A DNA stretch of 64,000 nucleotides from the NCBI RefSeq assembly GCF_019649055.1, contig NW_026570433.1, positions 1-64,000 of the forward strand, written 5' to 3'. The first letter of the stretch is position 1, and the number at the start of each line of letters is the position of its first letter. Source of the stretch: Paramacrobiotus metropolitanus (Eukaryota; Tardigrada; Eutardigrada; Parachela; Macrobiotidae). The notes beneath the pieces were generated by a model. That model was not told the origin of the DNA, did no database searches, and saw only the letters and a program-made list of their open reading frames with translations. A program made the translations under genes and the position numbers. Positions 34,058 to 43,801 of this stretch are shown piece by piece.

Positions 34058-36799
34058 ATGGCACAGAAAGGTCAAGCCACTCCTAAACGTACGGGAACGG
34101 CGGCAGACATCGACCAGTTTACGGGCTACAATCCGAAATGTCCGGACTGCTTAAGGAACAACAAAAAGGTTGACAAGAAATTCCCTTGCTACACTTGTAT
34201 TCACAAGCTGGAAGACCCACATGCCGTCACGCTTGTTGGGATCATGGAAGCGAAACGAGGGAACTTGGACGTTTTTCGAAATCTCATAAGCGCAAGAAAT
34301 TACGGCAGCATCCCAGTGGAAGAGCGAATGCTACTCGAGGATCGCTACCGGGAAGCGATCCGGAACAACGAACCGGGTTGGGATGACACCTTGGAGCCGT
34401 TGAAGTGTCCACATACAGACGCGTATCGGAAGAAATTCGCAGAGGACCAGGAGAAGATGCGAGTTCAGCAAATGGAAGACGAACTCCGCGCGAAAATTAA
34501 TGCGGAAAATAAGAGGGCAAGTGAACAGGCCGCACGAGAGGCGTTGCCCAGTACGTCGGGTTTAGCTGCACCCACGGGCATGGCCAGCCTTAAGGAAGAT
34601 GAAATGCAACTCGTACGACAGTCGCTTATCATTCAAATTGAAACGTTAACGAAAGATCCAGCTGCTATGTCAGACGAGGTATTCAAAATGCTGTTGCGGG
34701 AGAAGAAACGACTTCAAGACGGGTTCGCGCCGGCACCTTACATAAAGAAGGAAGTCGAAAGACGTATGGATGACCTACGTAGATCTCGCCGAACCGAAAG
34801 CGATGTACTGCAAGCACTCAGAAGCTTCAAACGGGATGAAGGTTTCATCCGACCTCGATCGCCTCCGCATAGAGAAAGGTCACGCGGACATTCACGTGAA
34901 CATGAACGGACTTCTGAACGACAGAGAGAAAGGTCACGCGAACACTCTCGTGAAAGGACACGTGACTACCGTAATGAAAGGTCACGTGAACGTTCTCGCG
35001 ATCGAGATTACCGCGGCGGACGAGGATGGGTGCGCCATGGAGACGAAGTTACAGAAATGAGTATTCAAAGGAAAATCGATACGGCAAAGATCTTGGCAGC
35101 CACAAGAGGACGTGAAGAGAAACGGCGTGCGGAGACATTCCGTACAGAACCTGAAAAGGAAGGGCATCAGGTGCCGATGGGAGTCGCATTCCGGAATCGC
35201 AACGTCAGGATGTCAACACCCGAAAGGTCATGGGATAAGAGACGTGAACATACGCGAAACCGAACGCCTGACCCACAGGATAAAAGATGGCAACAGAGAG
35301 CCGCATTTTATGCGACCTTTGACTCGGGCGCAAGCAAAAGGTCATCAAGCACTGAACGGGAAGATTCACCTCCAAAATATCAGCGGGTGGAGTCAGTGGT
35401 TCACGTTGTGGATCCAATTGTGAGCGCCGTACAAGAAGATGACGCGATGGAAGGCACCAGCTCGATTGCGGAAACGTCTCAAGAGAACGTGACCCATCGA
35501 CGAAATGTAATTCTGGATAGTGACCTCCAACTGGAACAACCGGCGAGTAACGAACCGTTGCAGCCTGAGTCAGGAGAACAACGTGAACCAGAAGGTCAAC
35601 GAGAACCGGATAATCATCGCCGGGCTGATCAGCGACAGAACTCCAGATTTGACAACCGACGTCCTGAAAGTATCGACATGGAATACAAGACGACTGATAT
35701 TGATGAGCAAACGGTCGAAATTTGTCGATACTTTGGACTTGAGCCGGATTCGGTTGAAGCCAACAAAATTGGCACAATTCTGAGACAGTTGAGCCAATTC
35801 CTACTTGACTCGGGTTATGCGAGAGAGATTAAACAAGGAGTGGAACAAGGACTTTTCCGTCAGTTATTCATCCACCGCGATTCAGTACGGGACTGTTATC
35901 TCCCTATCCGACGGAATGGGCTACACAGCCTGGTGGATTTGAGTTTATTGGATGTACCGCTGGATACAACTGACCCAATCGGGATGACACAGTTCTATTA
36001 CAGAGACTATCCCGAACGACAAGAATATGTGGCTCAGTTTGTCTTACGACATGTGAATCCAGCTTTCAAGTTGCTTGCAGCAAGGGCATCGATAGGACTA
36101 CAGGTGGATCCTAAGGACTATGCCGCAAAAAGGATGGGGCAAAAGGTCTTTGCTGCGAGACTGGCACATTACAAGACACAGAATCAATTGGTGTCTAATA
36201 CCATGAAGGACGACATTCCACCGTTCTTCCGAGCTCATGTCGCTAAATTGGGACAACCGATGGAACATATCAGCATAGCGCATACGGCTCGAAAGGCGCT
36301 GAAAAAGTGTAAGACACGAATGGAAAAGGGCAACTTGACACAGCGCCACGCATCCCAAGTAGAAGAAAGGATTAATAAGATTAAAGATTCTCTGGGAAGC
36401 GACTACGTCGAACCGGTGGACGGAATCGAAACTTACATTGATGAATTCTTAGTGAAGAAAAGTGACCGTCGTCCAGACCGTGCGCCTAACCAGATGGGAC
36501 GACGCGGCATCCGAAACCAACAGCTGCGGGATAATCTCGCCGACGTGCGGCGTCGATTGGCGGAAGACCCTGATAACCGAAGACTGCGACTCGAAGGAAA
36601 CGACGCACGCCATCGACTTGAGGCGGTTAAGCGAAGTCGCCAAGGTAAAGGTCGGGGCCAGCGCGAAGTTGACCCGACAAAGGTCATGGAAGTTGACTCG
36701 ACGGAACCAGTTGACCGCACTTCCGACCAAAATCAACCGAAAAGCGCTAAAAAACGCCCGCCGAGAGATGGCGAGGGCGATTCAAATGAAATGGAATAG
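34058..36799 (+). CDS. Accessory ORF D (post-pol), zinc-ribbon plus RS-rich protein
   Basis: 913 codons, the longest intact frame of the element. Residues 20-60 contain CPDC and CYTC, a likely zinc ribbon. Residues 260-330 are an arginine/serine-rich stretch with RERSR and REHSRE repeats, like SR splicing factors. The middle is acidic, and residues 540-800 form a large, probably folded helical domain. The tail is very basic (RRGIRNQQLRDN and further Arg/Lys). No enzyme motif recognised. The RS-like part partly arises from AAAGGTCACG motifs translated as ERSR, so it should not be over-read. Possible RNA-binding or splicing-related role; inferred only. Confidence 0.65.
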   Translation: MAQKGQATPKRTGTAADIDQFTGYNPKCPDCLRNNKKVDKKFPCYTCIHKLEDPHAVTLVGIMEAKRGNLDVFRNLISARNYGSIPVEERMLLEDRYREAIRNNEPGWDDTLEPLKCPHTDAYRKKFAEDQEKMRVQQMEDELRAKINAENKRASEQAAREALPSTSGLAAPTGMASLKEDEMQLVRQSLIIQIETLTKDPAAMSDEVFKMLLREKKRLQDGFAPAPYIKKEVERRMDDLRRSRRTESDVLQALRSFKRDEGFIRPRSPPHRERSRGHSREHERTSERQRERSREHSRERTRDYRNERSRERSRDRDYRGGRGWVRHGDEVTEMSIQRKIDTAKILAATRGREEKRRAETFRTEPEKEGHQVPMGVAFRNRNVRMSTPERSWDKRREHTRNRTPDPQDKRWQQRAAFYATFDSGASKRSSSTEREDSPPKYQRVESVVHVVDPIVSAVQEDDAMEGTSSIAETSQENVTHRRNVILDSDLQLEQPASNEPLQPESGEQREPEGQREPDNHRRADQRQNSRFDNRRPESIDMEYKTTDIDEQTVEICRYFGLEPDSVEANKIGTILRQLSQFLLDSGYAREIKQGVEQGLFRQLFIHRDSVRDCYLPIRRNGLHSLVDLSLLDVPLDTTDPIGMTQFYYRDYPERQEYVAQFVLRHVNPAFKLLAARASIGLQVDPKDYAAKRMGQKVFAARLAHYKTQNQLVSNTMKDDIPPFFRAHVAKLGQPMEHISIAHTARKALKKCKTRMEKGNLTQRHASQVEERINKIKDSLGSDYVEPVDGIETYIDEFLVKKSDRRPDRAPNQMGRRGIRNQQLRDNLADVRRRLAEDPDNRRLRLEGNDARHRLEAVKRSRQGKGRGQREVDPTKVMEVDSTEPVDRTSDQNQPKSAKKRPPRDGEGDSNEME

Positions 36800-36975
36800 T
36801 GCTGATCGTTAGGATCACACTATTAAAAGGACGTCTACGGCATTTGTCGGTACGTCACAAAGATTAAAATGGTGTTGTATAAAGGGCGCGACACGTGACA
36901 TGTTAACATTAACTGTATTTGTGCATTTGTTGTTTGCAGCGTTTATAGCACAGAATTGCCTAAAAGAAATCATGT

Positions 36976-37438
36976 GGAATATCTATTGGGGTTGAAATTG
37001 ATTCGGTCTATAAAGCCGGCCCCAAGGGAGTTGCTACGGCAGTTAGCCGGCCCTCCTCTCTAAGCGACTCAGTGTTATAAATGCACAAGAGAGACGACGG
37101 TAATCAAGCCGGATCTCTTGAATACGAAACGGGGCCACAAGCGGCGAAAAAGAGAAAGACAACAGGTGGAATATTGATGAGGTTAACTTAATGCGGCAAT
37201 TAGCCGGCCTCATTAGAGTTGTTACGGTAAACTATGCCGGCACTCTTTTCAAGCGATTCAGTGTTATAATTAAAACGAGAAAAACTACGGTAATCAAGCC
37301 GGATTTCTCGTACTAACGTAAGCCACAAGCGGCGAACAAGAGTAAAAGATTAAATGTGGAAATTTCATGGGGTAAACTTAATGCGGTAACTAGCCGGCCC
37401 CATCAGAGATGTTACGGTAAACTTGCCGGCACTCTGGC
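36976..37438 (+). repeat. About 190-bp tandem repeat, 2.4 copies, in 3' tail
   Basis: Units begin at about 36976, 37168 and 37358. Each contains AGCCGGCC, a GTTACGGTAAACT- or GTTGCTACGGCAG-like block, a CAGTGTTATAA block, GGTAATCAAGCCGGAT and GCCACAAGCGGCGAA. Inverted GCCGGC pairs within a unit could fold. It is untranslated; the role may be 3' RNA structure or export, unknown. Confidence 0.8.
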
Positions 37439-38243
37439 CGCTCGAGGCATACTGAAGTTGGATGTGCGACGGAAAGGTCAAACTGCAAGTTTTACCAGGG
37501 AGGCAAGCGAAGAAGTGCTTGAAAGCCGCAGAAAATTGGCTAAGTTCCTCCATGACCTTTAATGGAAGTTTTGACGAGTGGGATGACCTTTGGGATCATC
37601 AATTGCCCACTAGAGTCACCGTATCGGAATTTAAGTCGCATGACCTTTGGGACCATTAACCCAAAACGAGTCGCACATCTCAACGGATCATCTCAACAAA
37701 GGATGACCTTTACTAGGGAGGAAGCGAACTACGCTTGTCTTCATTGACGTCCCTCCATGACCTTTATTGGATCTCATTTTGAAGTCGTACAATTGATACG
37801 CACCATATTCCAAAGATGAAGCAGTATTTCTAAGTCGTACTTGATACGCACCTGATTCTCAAAGCGGATTGTGATGAAAGTCGCATTACGGATGCGCGAA
37901 ATTGCTCAACAGAGCGGAATGGATTAAAAGTGCGGAAAACGGTGGACAGGACCTGTGACCTTTGCGAGTCAGAAATGGAGGATCCTAGTCTACAATTTGA
38001 TTAATACTTTTGTTGATCTGTTACTGTTGATCTGTTCCTAACGATTTGATAGTATTTTTATAATTGGATCTCTTTATTTCACATTGTATTAAATGGAATT
38101 GTGCCTTTATGGAATTGATGTGATAAAATGGATTAAGAGAATTTGATGTTTTTGAGCACACACAGACACTCGGCGACCGTCGTCTTCTCGTGGATTCGGG
38201 AGTGTGTCCAGCCTCACAGGAGCTCGGCATCCCCCCAGAGGCA
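37439..38243 (+). other. 3' untranslated tail of the giant element
   Basis: No convincing reading frame. It contains six TGACCTTT copies (37554-37965), all in leader orientation, and a direct repeat AAGTCGTAC..TGATACGCACC at about 37782 and 37832. No clear polypurine tract was found before the 3' LTR; CCCCCCAGAGGCA precedes it. Confidence 0.6.
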
Positions 38244-38596
38244 TGTGAGACCGGGATCACTAGCGTTCACGTCAGTGGCGCTAGGCGCTACGCCTTTGGA
38301 TTATGGCCTGTGTTGTGTCTCGCTTCTGATTGGCTTGTGTTTTGTTAGTGGGCGCGGCATAGCACGTGCTGCACAGCGTTGCACGCTGTTGAATGGGCTC
38401 CACGCTTTACGATCGAGCTGCGCCGATCAGTGTTGATTTTCTGTTGTCGGAATTTTCAATATTATTAAAAGTCAGCGATTACGGTGCGACGTTTTGTGTT
38501 TCCGCATAGCTCGCGACCCAGATCGTGTCGCTCACTCCACGGGATAGATTCCGTTTCTGTCTCCGTCTGTGGATCCATTCTGGATCTACCATTAGA
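38244..38596 (+). repeat. 3' LTR
   Basis: 353 bp, same sequence as 13947-14299 as far as could be read base by base. It is followed at once by the GTGT target copy. Confidence 0.95.
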
Positions 38597-38805
38597 GTGT
38601 GCTACTTTGTAAAGATGTTCTTAAAACTTCCGGATCAATTTATTTTTTCCAGTCTACAAAGAGACACTGTTGAACAATCTATTGTACTGCTGAACGTCAA
38701 GCCAAAATGTAACCATGTACCCCAGGGTATTTCTTGGGAAACAGTTGGCGCTAACAACACGCATATTGTGGTAATAGCATATTTTCGAACTGGGAATGTG
38801 GCCAT
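38597..38805 (-). pseudogene. Astacin metalloprotease 1, 5' end beyond the retrotransposon
   Basis: Exon 1 (38805-38721) encodes a signal peptide starting MATFPVRKYAITTICVLL and ends IPW plus one base, where the sister genes end LPD. The first part of exon 2 is 38653-38597 and continues at 13946 across the 24.65-kb insertion. In exon 2 a TAA (38642-38640) replaces the Tyr codon found in astacin 3. Both sides are homologous to the same continuous prodomain exon in the sister genes. Confidence 0.85.
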
Positions 38806-39402
38806 TTCGACGCATTTGCGCTTTTTAAAACATATCACTTTCAATCAGTTTTGCTGTAACAAACCACGTACGGCAGTGTCGTTAAAAAAGCGGGTTCGTG
38901 CACGACGCAGTTTGTAGTGCAAACCTAAAATTATTTTGCAAAAAGATGCATATGGTAGATAACGTTGCTGAGTATTTTCTGGGACCGGTTCCTCTCCTAC
39001 ACGCCTGAGAACAGGCTGCGCATAAATAATAACCGTATTTACATTAATTTAAAGCTTATTCAAGCTTTTGTATTGCTTTGCTGCATTATTTAACTTCCAC
39101 TGTACGGAATGTTGACCGATTTATATTTCTGGAGAAAAGATTTTTCTTCTGTGTATCACCTATTCCGGAACGGAAAACACGCGATAAGTCAGTTCTCTTT
39201 TGGTTAAATACAGTCAAAACGAGGCCACGTAAAATCAAATTTCTCGACACCTAACATGAAAGACAGTAATTATTAATTACAAAACAAGTAAGATCAATCA
39301 CCAAATTATACAGCTTGGAAAACTGTCAAAGTCTGTCTGGTATATCTTTGCAGAGTGCACACTCCGCACCGGTACTGGCAATGGAAGACTGTACGTGCAC
39401 TA
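38806..39402. other. Intergenic between astacin 1 and 2
   Basis: Would hold the promoter of astacin 1 and the 3' UTR of astacin 2. No element or RNA gene recognised. Confidence 0.4.
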
Positions 39403-42332
39403 TTATCTAAAGGGGCTAAACATCCCCCTGCCTCCCATATTCCCTGATTGAAAACTCTGGTGTGTTTCAAATGAGGAATAGGATGTCCTTGCGCCCGTAG
39501 AAGGGTCCACTCCATCACGACGGTAGTACCTCGTATTACCATCGGGACTTACTCCGCTCTGCACACCGTCCTCACCAGTTCCAAATGTCGTACCAAACGA
39601 TCCAGCGCCTGGCATTCCACTGAAACTGGGTGGAATTCCACCGAATCCGCTCATACTTGAAACTGAACGATCCATTGGACCAATGAGCGTTTGTGCGTTA
39701 CTAAGACTTTGCCGGACCACATTCTGTACGGAAGGCGGAAGCATTCGTAACTCATCATCTGTTAAACCACCGGCAATGCCGAAGTTGTTGTTGCCGTTAA
39801 ACACGGTGTTGGGTCCTGTCATCGTGATGATGCGAGATCCGCCGCGACGCCTATTCGATATCCGGGTAAAAGTACGACGTTGGGTCTGAGGCGCTGGCGT
39901 TGTAACTTCTTCCGGTTCGGACTGATCGTCAGTTATTGTTTGCGGTTCTTCGGTTGTTGCTGCGGTGGATGTGGTTGAAGGTTTGGAGGTAGACCGCGAT
40001 TTCGCAGCCGCTGCGGCGATCTGGTTTCGGACCATGTCGGTCGTATGCCAACTGCCGTCAGGATTCGGGACAGCCCACAGATGAGGGATGTCGGCTTTTA
40101 AGGCCAAGGTGTGGAACTGCTGGGCAACGACGGCCAGGTCGACGTCTGCAGTGGCGGTGCCGTCGACGGTGTAAACTATCTGGTGGATGCTGGTGCCGTC
40201 AGGAGCCGCGGAAGGGTCAAAAGCTATGTCGCTTTTCATCGACAGTGTGAAATCGTCCGCAACGTTGCTGCCTAAATAACGAATTTCGTTACAAAAGTAT
40301 CAAATAAATGCGCCAAAATCCATATGATTCACTACACAAGGATCGTCAAAATCTCAAAATGCTTATAGACCTCACACATCAGATTCTTAAAAGTAGCACA
40401 AAGGTATGCCACATTCATCATTTCGGTATACAAACAGACTCTGCTGTGCTTTGCATTAGCTCCAGCCAGGAAAACAAGCTATTCAAAATTTTTGAAAATT
40501 CATGGTAGTCAGATGAGAGATATCCTGCGCCTTCGAAAGCCTAAATTTTTCCAAATTTACTAGCATGCTTTTCAAGGTGTTGAAAGATCAAAAGTATCTG
40601 GAGATGCATTCAATGATATACTTGTATTCAAAGTTAAGCGCAGCTGCGCTTTTCGATAGGGCTTTGGCCTTTGAGTACCCAGTTGTAAGCGTTTCGAAAA
40701 TTTTGTCCTAGATTATAAAAATAAATGATGAAAAAACGGGAAAACTTGTACGGATAGTGATGTGACAGTTAGCGCCTTTTCGGGCAAAAACAGTCGCTGG
40801 AAGTACCTAGGATTTTTTTCCATATCGGCCTGATTTCGTATTTCAGAACGGTATTCAGCTCTCGCCTGGAGTCGCCCAAGATAGCAACAACATCCGGCAA
40901 GCTAAAGTCTCTGCGGAACACAAATGGCGTAGTCGTTGATGTTGAGCCGACGGTGACGGTACTCATCATTTCCTGGACCGACACTTTAGGCGTTTCCTTT
41001 ATAAACTCGCGTGCGGTGATACAGTATGCCTTGCGGATGCGTTGCACATCCAGTTCGGATAAACCATTCCGCTGGCCGATGGAGGCGCCTAATTTTTTTG
41101 GCAGAACGCTGGGTTTCTTGGTGTCGATGGCAAAAGCATTATAGGGATAGTGCATGAGGGAGGCGTAGTCGTAGGGTAGTCCTTGTTTGTCGCCACGATA
41201 TTGCAGAAACTGGTTTTTATCAGCTGAAATCAAGTGCTGTTAAAGGCCAATAACAGCTTTCACGACGGAAAAGAATCTGTTGAGAACGTACCATCTTTGA
41301 TATTATTCCACATAATCGTTACAAAGTTATCGCGATCGTCTCTGGACATTTCGTGATAGAATCCCAGGGCGTGCATAATTTCGTGCTGGATCCCACCAAT
41401 ACCTTTTAAGCAGGATGTGGTCAACTCCACCAACTGATCGGGGCCTTGGCGTCCAACATATGATTGACAACTGCAAATCAAATATAAAAGCTTTGAAAAT
41501 AGCGCGGAGTCCTGACCAAAATAAAACGATGGTCAGATTAAGCACAGATAAGCACAGATTAGGAATTTTTGCTTCTTCGTACCGCATGCCGCGAACAAAA
41601 CGAATATAGGGAGCATCTTTGCCGGCGTCGGTGCGCTTGGTAAATGTGATACATTTGTCGCCAGTGGCCGCTGAGATGTTCTGCATGGCACCTATAATTA
41701 GTAGCTCCTCGTTCATTTCTGCAAAGAAACGATTATCCCTTTGTAACCAGAGAGAGAGATGCTGATTCCGTACCAAATTTGTCGCTGATGACGTACGGCA
41801 CACGACCATCTGGCCATAGAAAGGTAATATTTGCCACCATATCCTGCGCCTGTTCGCGATTCTGTAAATAAGCACTATTTTCAGTTGAACACAAACATGG
41901 GCATTGGTCAGTATTTAATACGCCATTGATACGGTTCAAATATGTACTGGCGAATTTGGCGCCAGCAACTTTAATCTACTCTAGAGGAAACCGCGAATCC
42001 TGCGAAAATAGTGCTGACAGCACAACTTACGCTGGCCATGGTAATGCGGTCTAACCCGGAAATGTCCCCTTCGAACAGATCATTTCCGGACGTCAGTTCA
42101 GCATTGTCCTCCTTCAGCACTTCAGGGTCGATGAATTTCTGCCAATCTGTTATAGATTCAGAATATAGGCTTGTAAAATGCTACACCGCACCGTATATTT
42201 TGAGTAGGCGCTTTTAAGTTTTTCGCCAATCAGGAAAGCATATTTAGAACACGTACCGTCCGGTAAAACCTGTGCGGCGACCAGGAAACGAGACAGGAAG
42301 ATCAAATTCACATAAACCAGAACTTTCTCCAT
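39403..42332 (-). CDS. Astacin-family zinc metalloprotease 2, intact
   Basis: Seven exons with matching phases: 42332-42257, 42146-42031, 41861-41774, 41718-41583, 41470-41292, 41223-40807, 40271-39403; 626 residues. Signal peptide (MEKVLVYVNLIFLSRFLVAA), then a short prodomain with the FEGD aspartate-switch motif, then the M12A catalytic domain: zinc site HEIMHALGFYHE near residue 168 and Met-turn SLMHY near residue 221. All zinc ligands are present. Exons 6-7 add a long C-terminal extension: a module of about 100 residues of unknown fold (VYTVDGTATADVDL and HLWAVPNPDGSW segments), a Thr/Pro/Glu linker, then a Gly/Ser/Phe-rich tail. No EGF or CUB domains. It is a secreted endopeptidase activated by pro-peptide removal. 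Confidence 0.9.
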
Positions 42333-42675
42333 AACAGCTGATACAGTAGCCTTTTTCCGGAAATTTTAGTACTGTGGCTCAGATTACGGCTGTAAAAACG
42401 GTGATCAAGAATTTAAGTTTTTTGTGATGATTCTTACAGAAAGCGTGATGATAGGTGTGTTGAGTAACGTCACTGCGTAGTGCAGTAGCCGCTGCTGAGA
42501 AGGAATTATCGTCAGCCGGTGTGCATTGCCCAAGGGAATTTTTTTTGAGTGCGTAACTTGCCAGTTAATTAGTGTCTGATTGTCGTATAAACTTTTGTTC
42601 TCCTTATAATGGCCCGGTTTTTAGAAAAGGTAGTTTATTAAGCACGTGCCGTTTTAATTCAACACATACAATGTA

Positions 42676-42828
42676 GGACTAAATGGTCGCATAGCCCCAT
42701 ATCCAGCATTCTGTACGCAAGCGGTGCAGTGCACTTGTACGAAACGGATATTTTGAACTCAGTCGTACAGTGCACTGCGCTGCATTCGTACTGAATGTGG
42801 AGATGTTGGGTATGCGACCATTTTGTCC
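42676..42828. mobile_element. 153-bp foldback MITE
   Basis: Imperfect inverted arms of about 70 bp with ends GGACTAAATGGTCGCATA and GGACAAAATGGTCGCATA, flanked by TA (42674-42675, 42829-42830). The terminal GAACAAAATGGCC-like word resembles the TIR of the 958-bp element, so the families may be related. From 42829 to 43801 I see nothing else. Confidence 0.75.
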
Positions 42829-43801
42829 TAAGCTGTACCACGTGCAAACCTTCCCGCAGCGCCAAACTGCTTAATGAACAGCAGAATTTTCACATTCATT
42901 ATTTTGCACATTTATATGCCGTCGGCAGAGCTTGCCTGCTTTGCGGTTGGGTTTACAGTATAGCCGGCATCCGCGTTTTCTTGCATGCTGCGTTGGTAAA
43001 ATATTAAATCGCGCATGATCCAGCTAAAACTCGAGGGCTTTTACGTTTGCTCTTTGATCTGGCATTCACGGAAAGCAAGCCAAAAGACACGAAACAATAC
43101 AACAATACAACAATATCAAATTATATTATTCGGCTGCTGAGACGACCTACACTTTTTTTAAAATTCGGTGCCGGGATTTCAGTCGGTAATGGCGTAGAAA
43201 CTTGGTCAAGTTATGATAATATGACACCATCAATTTATGTACATGTACTAACAGTTGAAAAGTGTGCTAATGCAAATAGATTACGTGCAGTAATTATTTG
43301 ACAAATTAATACAAGGCTGGTCCGGAAACGCCTGAGGCTTAAACTGCCGCCACATTGTCTCGAAAGTGAAAGGCATTCGCCAGTTGAAAATGGGTGAGTC
43401 AGAGGGAGATGAACAAAAGTGCCTAAAGCGAACTGAGTTTTTCGTGGGATAGACCGGATAGTTAAGTACTATGCAGTAGCCATATGGTACGTACTGTAAT
43501 TCAATCAGGTGTCAGTTAATGTATACATGTACCAGGGAAACCGTTCGGGTGTTTATTGTGCGTTTTTATTTTCAGTTTGTCCGTATGTTTAAATTTAACT
43601 AACGGGGTTATATTATGGAGCACAAACAAAGCTCCAGGAGCGAGATAACCGGCAAAAAATGGATGCAGAGGCAGTTCACCTCGAGATTCTAAAGTTTTCA
43701 ATCACGACTCAAGATGAGATAATCGAAGTAAAATCTAAATTTAACATTATATAGATGCATAATAAGCAGTGGTTTAAACTTCAAACCACCCGGCGTCATC
43801 A

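Larger units (their letters stand above)
13947..38596 (+). mobile_element. Giant Ty3/Gypsy LTR retrotransposon, 24,650 bp
   Basis: Two 353-bp LTRs (13947-14299 and 38244-38596), identical as far as I can read, a 4-bp GTGT target duplication, a primer site right after the 5' LTR, and internal order Gag, protease, RT, RNase H, integrase: a Ty3/Gypsy (Metaviridae) element. The usual size is 5-9 kb. Extra length comes from a coiled-coil ORF before gag, a repeat-rich ORF after it, an acidic ORF before RT and four large ORFs after integrase. No envelope-like protein with a membrane anchor is seen. Several reading frames are broken by single-base shifts. The 8-mer AAAGGTCA occurs more than 100 times throughout. 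Confidence 0.95.

Noticed and set aside
34860-35010. RS-rich stretch as proof of an SR splicing factor
   Set aside because: Part of the RS pattern is the AAAGGTCACG motif translated as ERSR, so it cannot be used as evidence of function on its own.
38230-38243. Polypurine tract of the giant element
   Set aside because: The bases before the 3' LTR are CCCCCCAGAGGCA, too weak to call as a tract.
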